Shown here one piece after another: positions 7,682-14,886 of a stretch of DNA of 64,000 nucleotides. Every line of letters begins with the position of its first letter. Positions within the stretch are counted from its first letter, which is position 1. Position numbers and translations under genes: made by a program. The DNA lies in assembly GCF_003867015.1 (NCBI RefSeq), contig NZ_CP032548.1, positions 806,001 to 870,000 of the forward strand, written 5' to 3'. The notes under the pieces were generated by a model, which made no database searches, had not been told where the DNA came from, and saw only the letters and a list, made by a program, of their open reading frames with translations. The DNA comes from Tenacibaculum singaporense. Its GTDB lineage: Bacteria > Bacteroidota > Bacteroidia > Flavobacteriales > Flavobacteriaceae.

Positions 7682-8734
7682 CTATGCTACTGTACCTTGA
7701 CAACTACTTCCTGCACCAGCAGTGCAACCATAACAGTGTTGATTGATAATGATATTCCTGTTTTTTAACAGTTCTTCATTGTATTCTGAAATGTGCTGTG
7801 ATTTGCTTGCTACTTTTAGATTTAACATTTGATTGAAATCGCAATCGTATAAATATCCGTCCCAACTTACCGATAGCGTATTGGTACACATTACATTTTC
7901 TACTGCCATAGGATTGTAGGCTTCTACTAACGAATACATATAATCTTCGTAATTTTCAGAAGCAATTAAGTAATCTAAAAATCGACTGATAGGTAAATTG
8001 GTAATAGCAAAAAGCGAATTGAAAATAATATCAAAATCTTCTTTTAAAGCCTTTTTAAAATCAGCTTCTAAAGCTGCTTGATCTCCTGGTAAGAAAGCTC
8101 CTGACGGATTATAGACTAAATCTAGTTGTAAGCCAGTTCCTTCAATTCCATATCCCACAGCATTTAGCATTTTTAAAGCTTCAATAGATTTGTCGAAAAC
8201 ACCATCACCGCGTTGTTTGTCGGTTTTTCCACGCGTCCAGTGAGGCATAGAAGAAACTACATGTACATTGTGCTTTTTAAAGAACTCGGGTAAATCGTAA
8301 TATTTTTTATTCGCTCTAATAATAGTTAAGTTAGAGCGCACAATAAAATCTTTAATTCCTGCTTTGGAAGCTTCTTCTACAAACCATCGAAAATTCGAAT
8401 TCATTTCAGGAGCTCCACCCGTTAAATCCAGGGTATGTGCTCCAGTTTTTTGAATCACTTCTAAACATTGCTCCATGGTTTCTGTGGTCATGATTTCCTT
8501 TCGGTCAGGACCAGCATCAACATGGCAATGTGCACAAACTTGATTACACATGTATCCTAAATTAATTTGAAGAATTTCTAATTTTTTAGGACGTAATGGA
8601 AACTGATTGGTTTCTTTGAGTTTTTTGGCAAACGTAGGCAATTCCCCATCAGCAAAAATTCCGTTTGATAAGATTTCAAGCTGGCGTTGTGTGTTTGCTA
8701 AATCGTTGTTTCTAGATTTTAAAGATTTTTTCAT
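7682..8734 (-). CDS. arsS: Arsenosugar biosynthesis radical SAM protein ArsS
   Basis: This radical SAM enzyme is predicted to join a 5'-deoxyadenosyl group to dimethylarsenite, the committed step of arsenosugar synthesis. The 4Fe-4S motif CxxxCxxC is at C63, C67 and C70 (YMCNQVCAHCHVDAGPD), followed by LDLTGGAPEMN, the SAM-binding GGE-like motif in its family-specific form. The C-terminal half has additional cysteines in CTNTLSVSWDG, YDCDF, and the tail HCYGCTAGAGSSCQG, which resemble an auxiliary cluster region. Some family members carry selenocysteine in this tail; here all positions are ordinary Cys codons. Length of 350 residues is typical. The gene is 3.4 kb upstream of arsM on the same strand. 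A 7-base inverted repeat lies 15 bases before the start codon. Confidence 0.93.
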   Translation of the reverse strand: MKKSLKSRNNDLANTQRQLEILSNGIFADGELPTFAKKLKETNQFPLRPKKLEILQINLGYMCNQVCAHCHVDAGPDRKEIMTTETMEQCLEVIQKTGAHTLDLTGGAPEMNSNFRWFVEEASKAGIKDFIVRSNLTIIRANKKYYDLPEFFKKHNVHVVSSMPHWTRGKTDKQRGDGVFDKSIEALKMLNAVGYGIEGTGLQLDLVYNPSGAFLPGDQAALEADFKKALKEDFDIIFNSLFAITNLPISRFLDYLIASENYEDYMYSLVEAYNPMAVENVMCTNTLSVSWDGYLYDCDFNQMLNLKVASKSQHISEYNEELLKNRNIIINQHCYGCTAGAGSSCQGTVA

Positions 8735-8748
8735 TATTCTTCCTATAA

Positions 8749-8767
8749 AGCTGAAATAAGTTCAGCT
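8749..8767. promoter_or_regulatory. Inverted repeat just upstream of arsS
   Basis: AGCTGAA-N5-TTCAGCT is a perfect 7-base dyad centred about 24 bases before the arsS ATG. It could be an operator or an mRNA hairpin overlapping the ribosome-binding region. It has no T-run, so it is not a typical terminator. Function is unproven. Confidence 0.35.
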
Positions 8768-8792
8768 TCTCATCATTTTTAGTATTTAATAT

Positions 8793-8862
8793 CCTTCGAC
8801 TAGTTTCTAGTGTACTTTCAATCAAAATGTATTTTGATTTCAACCAATGCTCAGGATAAGCG
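8793..8862. repeat. Diverged CCTTCGACT...GCTCAGG repeat element
   Basis: The element begins CCTTCGACTAG and ends GCTCAGGATAAGCG with an A/T-rich centre containing its own dyads (for example ATCAAAAT/ATTTTGAT). It resembles an expanded version of the 7375-7394 unit and lies in the gap between arsS and the CMD gene. Confidence 0.6.
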
Positions 8863-8899
8863 ATTCACACAATTTTGATTTTCAAAATAGGTTCTCTGC

Positions 8900-9235
8900 T
8901 TACATTTCTAATTTGTTGACTTTGTTCATCATTTGAACTCCGTGTACCAAGGTTGCTCCACTTTTAATGGCAGCTCCTACATGAATGGCTTCCATCATTT
9001 CGTCTTTGGTAATTCCACGTTGTAATCCGTCTTTGGTATAGGCGTCAATACAATAAGGGCATTGTTCGGTGTGTGCAACTGCTAATGCAATTAAGCTTTT
9101 TTCACGTGCGGTTAAAGCTCCTTCTTCAAAGACTTTTCCGTAATAATCAAAGAACTTGTTTCCAAGTTCTTCACTCCACTCTGTTATTTTACCAAACTTG
9201 CGTAGGTCGGCAGGGTCGTAATATGTTTTTGACAT
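8900..9235 (-). CDS. Arsenosugar biosynthesis-associated peroxidase-like protein (CMD/AhpD fold)
   Basis: This small all-helical protein of the carboxymuconolactone decarboxylase/AhpD family has the redox motif in HTEQCPYCIDAYTKDG (C59, C62), preceded by the conserved LAVAHTE helix and followed by GAAIKSGATLVHG. At 111 residues it matches the short single-domain versions found beside arsS in other genomes. AhpD-like proteins use the CxxC pair for thiol redox reactions. Here it may keep trivalent arsenic or a cluster cysteine reduced, which is inference. It is on the same strand as arsS, 165 bases upstream with a repeat element between, so it may have its own promoter. Confidence 0.87.
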   Translation of the reverse strand: MSKTYYDPADLRKFGKITEWSEELGNKFFDYYGKVFEEGALTAREKSLIALAVAHTEQCPYCIDAYTKDGLQRGITKDEMMEAIHVGAAIKSGATLVHGVQMMNKVNKLEM

Positions 9236-9309
9236 GTTATTTTGTTTCTATTAAAAAAGTAAAAATACCAAATTGTTTTCACTGCTATTTTACAAAAAGG
9301 TAGTATTAT

Positions 9310-10017
9310 CTACCTACCATTTAAGGACCAATCATATTTCAAATAACTAATTTTAGCTTTTTGATTGATTTTTACATTTGAATATTGATTCAGAAAATTG
9401 ATTAAGTCTCCTTCTTTTGTAAAATCTTCTTGAAACCATTCGAATATTTTAGATAGCTGAACTTTATTTTCTGAAATTTTATTTCTTGAAGAATCATTAA
9501 TAAACTTCTTCATTAAAAGAGTGGTTTTTGATTCATAATTTTTTTCTGTGAACGTATAATTTGCTAATTGAGGGCAAGAACCCGATGCACAGTTTACTGC
9601 CACATGAATTTTAGGGTCACTATATTTTTTACGTAAAATTTCATGTTCAATTTGATTTAAGGTATAGGTTTTACCGCCAACTTTAGCAAAAGGAATACTC
9701 CATGCGTCTTTACCTTTCTTTTTAATGTTCATAATGCTTTTAAGAGGATAATTGTCTAAAATCAGTTGAATGGTGTACGCATTATATGCGTTTGCCCAAA
9801 ACGCTTTTGCTTTTGCAGCTGACCAAGATTTTTGAGGTTTTGTTACTGCTAATTTATTTAAATATGCTTTAAGCTGTGTTTCGTCTTGTTTAAACCCTTT
9901 ATAGTTAACGCTTCCTTTTGTGTTTACATGTTTTTTTAGTAACGCATCAAAAGTGTTGGTTTGAGCAGAAGTGTGTAAGAAAAAAGCTAAACTTAACAGT
10001 AAAAAGATATTTCGCAT
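9310..10017 (-). CDS. DUF547 domain protein, exported
   Basis: This is a 235-residue protein with a cleavable signal peptide (MRNIFLLLSLAFFLHTSAQ) followed by a DUF547 domain. Characteristic segments are AKAFWANAYNAYTIQLI, LNQIEHEILRKKY and HVAVNCASGSCPQL, the last containing two cysteines and a conserved Asn. The biochemical role of DUF547 is not established. It lies at the upstream end of the arsenosugar genes on the same strand, separated from the CMD gene by 74 bases, and could belong to the same pathway or be a fortuitous neighbour. The start is the first Met before the signal peptide. Confidence 0.8.
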   Translation of the reverse strand: MRNIFLLLSLAFFLHTSAQTNTFDALLKKHVNTKGSVNYKGFKQDETQLKAYLNKLAVTKPQKSWSAAKAKAFWANAYNAYTIQLILDNYPLKSIMNIKKKGKDAWSIPFAKVGGKTYTLNQIEHEILRKKYSDPKIHVAVNCASGSCPQLANYTFTEKNYESKTTLLMKKFINDSSRNKISENKVQLSKIFEWFQEDFTKEGDLINFLNQYSNVKINQKAKISYLKYDWSLNGR

Positions 10018-10094
10018 GATTTTCGATTTTGAAGTTTAGACGTAGGTTTTGAGGGAACATTACAAAGAATGTTTTTAAAAGTTTAGATACAAAA

Positions 10095-10125
10095 AAAGCC
10101 TTAACAACTAAATGTTAAGGCTTTT
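10095..10125 (-). terminator. Terminator of the tRNA operon
   Basis: AAAAGCCTTAACA pairs with TGTTAAGGCTTTT around a short loop, and a T-run follows on the minus strand. It sits 1 base beyond the last tRNA-Leu. Confidence 0.85.
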
Positions 10126-10126
10126 G

Positions 10127-10212
10127 TACTGAAGGCGGGACTTGAACCCGCACGGGCATTACGGCCCATTGGATTTTAAGTCCAACGTGTCTACCAATTC
10201 CACCACTTCAGC
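10127..10212 (-). tRNA. tRNA-Leu (anticodon TAA), copy 2
   Basis: This is an 86-base class II tRNA. The acceptor stem is GCTGAAG pairing with CTTCAGT, the anticodon arm TTGGA-CTTAAAA-TCCAA has anticodon TAA, the variable arm is long, and the T-arm contains GGTTCAAGTCC. CCA is not encoded. It differs from the copy at 10277-10362 by a compensatory base-pair change in the variable arm (positions 10155 and 10166). Confidence 0.95.
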
Positions 10213-10246
10213 GTATGTGCTTTGTTAATGACTACTTTTAAAATGA

Positions 10247-10271
10247 AACCTCACTCATACAAGTGAGGTTT
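10247..10271 (-). other. Hairpin between the two tRNA-Leu genes
   Basis: AACCTCACT pairs with AGTGAGGTT around a 6-base loop in the 64-base spacer. The T-run beyond it is interrupted, so it may be a processing hairpin or a weak terminator. The stem resembles the AACCTCGC hairpins seen after arsM, metG and the secreted protein gene. Confidence 0.5.
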
Positions 10272-10276
10272 CTTGG

Positions 10277-10362
10277 TACTGAAGGCGGGACTTGAACCCG
10301 CACGAGCATTACGGCTCATTGGATTTTAAGTCCAACGTGTCTACCAATTCCACCACTTCAGC
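10277..10362 (-). tRNA. tRNA-Leu (anticodon TAA), copy 1
   Basis: This is an 86-base class II tRNA, identical to the downstream copy except for an A-T in place of a G-C pair in the variable arm (10305/10316). The anticodon is TAA, which reads UUA, the dominant Leu codon in this AT-rich genome. CCA is not encoded. Confidence 0.95.
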
Positions 10363-10385
10363 ATACTCTTTTATAAAAAGGATTG

Positions 10386-10457
10386 AGCGAAAGACGGGAT
10401 TTGAACCCGCGACCCTCACCTTGGCAAGGTGATGCTCTACCCCTGAGCTACTTTCGC
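10386..10457 (-). tRNA. tRNA-Gly (anticodon GCC)
   Basis: The tRNA is 72 bases. The acceptor stem is GCGAAAG/CTTTCGC with discriminator T, the D-arm is in AGCTCAGGGGTAGAGC, the anticodon loop CTTGCCAAGG has anticodon GCC, and the T-arm is in GCGGGTTCAAATCCCGT. It is the first gene of the Gly-Leu-Leu operon. Confidence 0.95.
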
Positions 10458-10505
10458 GTAGTCATTTTTTATTTTAATGAACGTGCATTGCTTCGAATGC
10501 GGGTG

Positions 10506-10534
10506 CAAATATAACACCATTTTTTTAATTACAA
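10506..10534 (-). promoter_or_regulatory. Promoter of the tRNA operon
   Basis: On the minus strand the sequence reads TTG (10532-10534), 18 bases, then TATATTTG (10506-10513). This is the Bacteroidota housekeeping promoter pattern (-33 TTG, -7 TAnnTTTG) and is the best match in the window. It lies about 50 bases before tRNA-Gly. Confidence 0.75.
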
Positions 10535-10600
10535 AGCAGTTTTTAATTTTTTTCAATTTTAATTCCAATAAAAATTTATGGTGGTTCAATAAGAATGGAA

Positions 10601-10608
10601 TATCTTTG
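10601..10608 (+). promoter_or_regulatory. Promoter -7 element of the oxidase assembly genes
   Basis: TATCTTTG matches the Bacteroidota -7 box. Transcription would start near 10615, which is downstream of the in-frame ATG at 10595 and therefore argues for the GTG at 10631 as the real start of heme O synthase. Confidence 0.6.
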
Positions 10609-10630
10609 CAGAAATTTTTTAAAATTAGAA

Positions 10631-11533
10631 GTGGATTCTGTTTCATCTGTACATACTAAAACTTCCATAAAATCAATAGTTAAAGACTTTAAACAGTTAA
10701 CGAAAGTTGGATTGTCCATTAGTGTGGTTTTTACTTCTATCACTGGATATTTATTAGGAGCAGAATCGATTAATTATACTACAATAATTTTATTAGCCTT
10801 AGGAGGATATTTAATGGTTGGGGCATCAAATGCTTTTAATCAAGTAATAGAAAAGGATATTGACGCCGTAATGCAACGCACAAAAAATCGTCCGTTACCT
10901 TCTGGAAGAATGTCAGCAACTACAGCTTTAGTGATTGCTACATTATTTACAATTGCTGGTATTGCCATTTTATATGCTATTAATCCGAAATGTGCCCTAT
11001 TTGGCGCAATTTCTATCTTTTTATATACCAGTGCTTACACACCTTTAAAAGCAGTAACGCCTTTAGCCGTTTTTGTAGGCGCTATTCCTGGCGCTATTCC
11101 TTTTATGTTAGGTTGGGTAGCAGCAACAGGAAAATTTGGTATAGAAGCAGGATTCTTATTTATGATTCAGTTTTTTTGGCAATTCCCCCATTTTTGGGCA
11201 ATCGGTTGGTTACAGTTTGAAGAGTATAAAAAAGCAGGTTTACATATGCTTCCTATGGATAAAAAAGATAAAGGAGCAGTAGTGCAAATTATTTTTTATA
11301 CCTGTATTATGATTTTAATGTCGATTGCGCCTGTGTTAAAGGTGACGGGAGACTTTTACATATACCCTATAACAGCAGCAATTATTTTATTATTAGGGTT
11401 GTTGATGCTTTACTATGGGATAGTTTTATACAAAACACAAAAAAATACCGATGCTCGTAAATTAATGTTAGCGAGTGTTTTTTATATCACAATTGTACCC
11501 ATTATATATGTGGTAGATAAATTTTTACACTAA
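10631..11533 (+). CDS. ctaB: Protoheme IX farnesyltransferase (heme O synthase)
   Basis: This is an integral membrane UbiA-family prenyltransferase that adds a farnesyl group to heme B, giving heme O for the terminal oxidase. It has about nine hydrophobic segments. The polyprenyl-diphosphate-binding motif is ASNAFNQVIEKDIDAVMQRT, followed by KNRPLPSG, with a second conserved loop at YTPLKAVTP and the segment FFWQFPHFWAIGW. I choose GTG 10631 because an ATG at 10595 in the same frame lies inside the promoter box region; this gives 300 residues, normal for CtaB/CyoE. Its stop overlaps the next start by one base (TAATG), so it is coupled to the oxidase subunit III gene. Confidence 0.92.
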   Translation: MDSVSSVHTKTSIKSIVKDFKQLTKVGLSISVVFTSITGYLLGAESINYTTIILLALGGYLMVGASNAFNQVIEKDIDAVMQRTKNRPLPSGRMSATTALVIATLFTIAGIAILYAINPKCALFGAISIFLYTSAYTPLKAVTPLAVFVGAIPGAIPFMLGWVAATGKFGIEAGFLFMIQFFWQFPHFWAIGWLQFEEYKKAGLHMLPMDKKDKGAVVQIIFYTCIMILMSIAPVLKVTGDFYIYPITAAIILLLGLLMLYYGIVLYKTQKNTDARKLMLASVFYITIVPIIYVVDKFLH

Positions 11534-12117
11534 TGAGTGAACAAACGTTACAAGAAGAGTTAAAAGTAGCAAAACGTAAATCGGCAAAACCAATGTTATG
11601 GATTTCCATGATTAGCATGGTGATGTTTTTTGCAGGGTTAACAAGTGCTTATGTGGTTAGTATGAATCGTGAAGACTGGGTTACGTTTGATTTGCCTCAG
11701 GCATTTTATATTAGTACAGTATTAATAGTGCTGAGTAGTATTACGTTGTTCTTCTCTCAAAAACTATTAAAAAAAGATAATATACAAGCTTCGTTTATCT
11801 TATTACTAATAACTTTAGTATTAGGTTTAGGTTTTGTATGGTATCAATATGTAGGTTTTAATGAGCTAAAGGCTGTAGGACTTTATTTTACAGGCCCTGA
11901 AAGTACAGTATCTACATCGTTTATTATAGGGATAACATTTATGCATATTTTACACCTATTAGCAGGTGTAATAGTGCTTTTGGTTGTTATTTATAATCAT
12001 TTTAAAAAGAAGTATTCTTCAGCCGATATGCTTGGGTTTGAACTCGGTGCAATCTTCTGGCATTTCGTTGATGTACTGTGGATTTATCTATTTTTCTTTT
12101 TCTATTTTATTAGATGA
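11533..12117 (+). CDS. Cytochrome c oxidase subunit III family protein (short form)
   Basis: This membrane protein of 194 residues with five predicted helices belongs to the heme-copper oxidase subunit III family. Marker segments are MISMVMFFAGLTSAYVV at the N-terminus and AIFWHFVDVLWIYLFFFFYF at the C-terminus, the latter carrying the conserved helix VII His-x-Val-Asp. Subunit III stabilises the catalytic core and the proton entry path. It begins within the stop of ctaB and is followed by a second, longer subunit III. In Bacteroidota such pairs are common next to ctaB. The catalytic subunits I and II are not in the window. Confidence 0.88.
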   Translation: MSEQTLQEELKVAKRKSAKPMLWISMISMVMFFAGLTSAYVVSMNREDWVTFDLPQAFYISTVLIVLSSITLFFSQKLLKKDNIQASFILLLITLVLGLGFVWYQYVGFNELKAVGLYFTGPESTVSTSFIIGITFMHILHLLAGVIVLLVVIYNHFKKKYSSADMLGFELGAIFWHFVDVLWIYLFFFFYFIR

Positions 12118-12128
12118 TGAAAAATGCG

Positions 12129-12136
12129 TAATTTTG
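12129..12136 (+). promoter_or_regulatory. Possible internal promoter (-7 box) before the long subunit III gene
   Basis: TAATTTTG fits the TAnnTTTG -7 consensus and lies 38 bases upstream of the next start. No clear TTG is seen at -33, so strength is uncertain. Confidence 0.4.
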
Positions 12137-12173
12137 GCGCACTGATTTAACAAAAATTAACAAAAAGAGATTT

Positions 12174-13157
12174 ATGGGAGCAAATATTGCTGTAAATTCT
12201 GACAACAAAGAGACCTGGAGCGGAGGTGGTGTAAAACCATTTGGCGCTAGTTATGGTAAAATGATGATGTGGTTTTTCATCGTATCAGATGCATTAACTT
12301 TTTCGGGCTTTTTAGCAGCGTATGGTTTAACACGTTTTAAATTTATCGATTCTTGGCCTATTGCTGATGAGGTATTTACACACTTTCCAGGATTGCACGG
12401 TGTACATGCACCGATGTACTACGTAGCATTAATGACGTTTATATTAATTGTATCATCGGTAACTATGGTGTTAGCGGTAGATGCTGGTCACAAAATGCAG
12501 CAAAAAAAGGTAGCTTGGTATATGTTTGCTACGATAGTTTTTGGTTTGATTTTCGTTGGGTCTCAGGCTTGGGAATGGAAAAACTTTATTAATGGTTCTT
12601 ATGGTGCTGTTAAAACTACTGATAATCATATTTTACAATTTGTAAAAGATGGTCATCAAATTGCTTTAGCAGATTTTGTCCATAATGACAGAAAAGATGA
12701 AAGAGTTCAGCATCAAAGAGAAAATGGATTGTGGTTTGAAAAAGAAGCAACAATTTCTCAGTATTCAGTAGCTCAAGTGCAGGAAGCTTTTAAAGCAGAT
12801 CCATCTTTATTAATTAGAATAGAGAAAATTAATCCTGAAACTAAACAAAAAATTATTTTATCTAGAGAAGAGAGTTTAGTTCATTTAGGTAAAGCTAATA
12901 TGGTTGTTGAAGGAGCTAATTTACACGTTAATGAGTATGGGAATCCAATTTTTGCAGACTTCTTTTTCTTTATTACAGGATTCCACGGATTCCACGTATT
13001 CTCAGGAATAGTAATCAATATTATCATTTTCTTTAATGTCGTGTTAGGTACGTATGAGCGTAGAGGACACTACGAAATGGTAGAAAAAGTAGGTTTATAT
13101 TGGCACTTTGTAGATTTAGTTTGGGTATTTGTATTTACTTTCTTCTACTTAGTATAA
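12174..13157 (+). CDS. Cytochrome c oxidase subunit III (long form with hydrophilic insert)
   Basis: Heme-copper oxidase subunit III. The helical core is recognisable at both ends: KMMMWFFIVSDALTFSGFL near residue 30, an HGVHAPMYYVALMTF helix, then FFFFITGFHGFHVFSGIV and the C-terminal HFVDLVWVFVFTFFYL. Between about residues 140 and 255 lies a charged, non-membrane stretch that ordinary subunit III proteins lack; most of the extra length (327 residues against about 200-260) is there. Function of the insert is unknown. It is preceded by a 56-base spacer with a possible promoter and followed 19 bases later by the subunit IV gene. Confidence 0.9.
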   Translation: MGANIAVNSDNKETWSGGGVKPFGASYGKMMMWFFIVSDALTFSGFLAAYGLTRFKFIDSWPIADEVFTHFPGLHGVHAPMYYVALMTFILIVSSVTMVLAVDAGHKMQQKKVAWYMFATIVFGLIFVGSQAWEWKNFINGSYGAVKTTDNHILQFVKDGHQIALADFVHNDRKDERVQHQRENGLWFEKEATISQYSVAQVQEAFKADPSLLIRIEKINPETKQKIILSREESLVHLGKANMVVEGANLHVNEYGNPIFADFFFFITGFHGFHVFSGIVINIIIFFNVVLGTYERRGHYEMVEKVGLYWHFVDLVWVFVFTFFYLV

Positions 13158-13176
13158 TCAAAAAACAAGAGAAAAA

Positions 13177-13515
13177 ATGGGTCACGCACACGAATCAAAT
13201 ACAAAAAGAATTTGGATTGTTTTAGCAATCTTAACAATAGTAACAACAGTAGAGGTAGCTTTAGGTATTGTAAAGCCAGCAAGTTTACACTTGCATGGGT
13301 GGGGAACTAGTTGGTTAAACTGGATATTCATTATCTTAACAATTGTAAAAGCATATTATATCGCATGGGCATTTATGCACTTAGAAGGAGAAAAGCCTTG
13401 GTTTAGACGTGCTATCGTTTGGACAGCAGTTTTCCTAATATGTTACTTAGTAACCTTAGTGTTAATAGAAGGTGGTTACTTATACGATACATTAGCACCA
13501 TTAGTAAAATGGTAA
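13177..13515 (+). CDS. Cytochrome c oxidase subunit IV family protein
   Basis: This 112-residue protein with three hydrophobic helices matches the bacterial subunit IV (prokaryotic COX4-like) family. Marker segments are RIWIVLAILTIVTTVEVALG, WLNWIFIILTIVKAYYIAWAFMHL and a third helix near the C-terminus. It has a His-rich N-terminus (MGHAHES). It is the last structural oxidase gene of this block. A strong hairpin terminator follows, so the assembly genes downstream are probably a separate unit or are reached by read-through. Confidence 0.88.
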   Translation: MGHAHESNTKRIWIVLAILTIVTTVEVALGIVKPASLHLHGWGTSWLNWIFIILTIVKAYYIAWAFMHLEGEKPWFRRAIVWTAVFLICYLVTLVLIEGGYLYDTLAPLVKW

Positions 13516-13533
13516 TCATATAAAACAAAAATT

Positions 13534-13559
13534 AAAGGTGGTGTTAACCACCTTTTTTT
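13534..13559 (+). terminator. Terminator after oxidase subunit IV
   Basis: AAAGGTGGT-GTTA-ACCACCTTTTTTT is a 9-base perfect stem followed by a T-run. Confidence 0.85.
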
Positions 13560-13578
13560 ATATTAAAAATTATATAAA

Positions 13579-14226
13579 ATGAATAAAACAAAAAGAAATA
13601 TAGTATTGTTTGCACTGTTTATAGTGCCATTATTGTTTTATATATTTTTATCATTAGGAATCAATAACTTTGCAAAGTTACCTGTACTTACAGAGAACGT
13701 AATTGATGTTTCGTCAATTAGTAAAAAGCACCAATTTGATAAAAGAATATCAATAGTTACCTTTATAGGAAGCAATGTACAAGAAGCAAAAGGAGAGTTG
13801 TTTAATCTTAATGAAAAGATCTACAAACCATTTTATGGATTTAAAGACTTTCAGTTAATTGTTATTGCTTCAAATGAAGCCAAAGAAGAGGTAGAAAAAC
13901 TCCAGAAGGAAATAGGAGCTTACACAAATATGGTAAAATGGAGTTTTGTTTTTGCTAGTGCTGCGGAAATTGAAGTATTGTATGATAGTTTTAAAACAAA
14001 TCAGTCATTAGATAGAAATTTACATTCTTCAAAGGCTTTTATAATTGATAAAAATGGGAGCTTAAGAGGCAGAACAGATGATGAAGATAGTGCAGGAGGT
14101 AAGTTGTTTGGTTATAATATGAAGTCAGTAGCTGAACTTAATAATAAAATGAAAGATGATGTTAAGGTAGTATTGGCTGAATATCGTTTGGCATTAAAAA
14201 AGAATAACGCAGATAGAGAGATTTAA
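13579..14226 (+). CDS. Membrane-anchored thioredoxin-fold-like protein lacking active-site cysteines
   Basis: I recognise no named family with confidence. The protein has one N-terminal membrane anchor (about 9-30) and a 180-residue extracytoplasmic domain. Segments such as ISIVTFIGSNVQEAKGE and AFIIDKNGSLRGRTDDED resemble the strand order of SCO or peroxiredoxin-like folds, in which a CxxxC would follow the first strand; here there is no cysteine at all. It lies 11 bases before a true SCO gene and shares its length (215 residues). It may be a cysteine-less SCO paralogue involved in oxidase assembly. This interpretation is inference from position and fold-like pattern. Confidence 0.7.
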   Translation: MNKTKRNIVLFALFIVPLLFYIFLSLGINNFAKLPVLTENVIDVSSISKKHQFDKRISIVTFIGSNVQEAKGELFNLNEKIYKPFYGFKDFQLIVIASNEAKEEVEKLQKEIGAYTNMVKWSFVFASAAEIEVLYDSFKTNQSLDRNLHSSKAFIIDKNGSLRGRTDDEDSAGGKLFGYNMKSVAELNNKMKDDVKVVLAEYRLALKKNNADREI

Positions 14227-14237
14227 GGAAGACTCAC

Positions 14238-14885
14238 ATGAAAAAACAAAATTATTCATACATAGGTATTTCATTGATAGTATTGCTTTTTGGTATTTAT
14301 GCAATTCCAAAAATAGTAGCACATTTTCAAACAGCTAATTTGCATAAGTTCAATAAAGTTCCAGATTTTGAATTTATTAATCAAGATGAAAAAACAATTA
14401 CCAATAAAGATTATGAAGGAAAGGTATATGTAGTTGAATTCTTTTTTGCTACTTGTCCTACGATTTGTCCTTTGATGAATGCACAAATGGTAGAAATTCA
14501 AAATGAATTTATGGGTAACCCGAATTTTGGGATAGCATCATTTTCAATTACACCTGAAATTGATACACCACACCAATTGAAAGAGTATGCTAAAAACAAC
14601 GGGATAAACCATAAAAATTGGCATTTACTTACTGGAAAGCCAGAGGATGTTGTGTATGATTTGTCAAATGAAGGTTTCAAGTTGTATGCAGGAAAAGGGG
14701 AAGCTAGTCATGGTGGTTTTGAGCATTCTGGTTTGTTTGCATTAGTAGATAAGGATGGATACATCCGTTCACGATATGATGAACATGGAAATCCAATTAT
14801 GTATTACAGAGCCTTAGATGAACATAATTTTGGAAACCAAATTAGTGAGTTAAAAGAAGATATTAAGTTATTACTGAAAGAGTAA
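14238..14885 (+). CDS. SCO1/SenC family copper chaperone
   Basis: This membrane-anchored periplasmic thioredoxin-fold protein delivers copper to, or reduces, the CuA centre of oxidase subunit II. It has an N-terminal anchor (about 8-25), the copper-binding CxxxC as FFFATCPTICPLM (C73, C77) and the distal histidine ligand in GGFEHSGLFALVDKDG (H163). All three ligands are intact. Length of 215 residues is normal. It lies one base before the DUF420 gene and 11 bases after the cysteine-less paralogue-like gene, clearly one transcription unit. Confidence 0.92.
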   Translation: MKKQNYSYIGISLIVLLFGIYAIPKIVAHFQTANLHKFNKVPDFEFINQDEKTITNKDYEGKVYVVEFFFATCPTICPLMNAQMVEIQNEFMGNPNFGIASFSITPEIDTPHQLKEYAKNNGINHKNWHLLTGKPEDVVYDLSNEGFKLYAGKGEASHGGFEHSGLFALVDKDGYIRSRYDEHGNPIMYYRALDEHNFGNQISELKEDIKLLLKE

Positions 14886-14886
14886 C

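Noticed and set aside
10437..10659. Short ORFs covering the tRNA-Gly region and the ctaB upstream region
   Set aside because: One overlaps a tRNA gene and both overlap the promoters; neither has protein-like composition.
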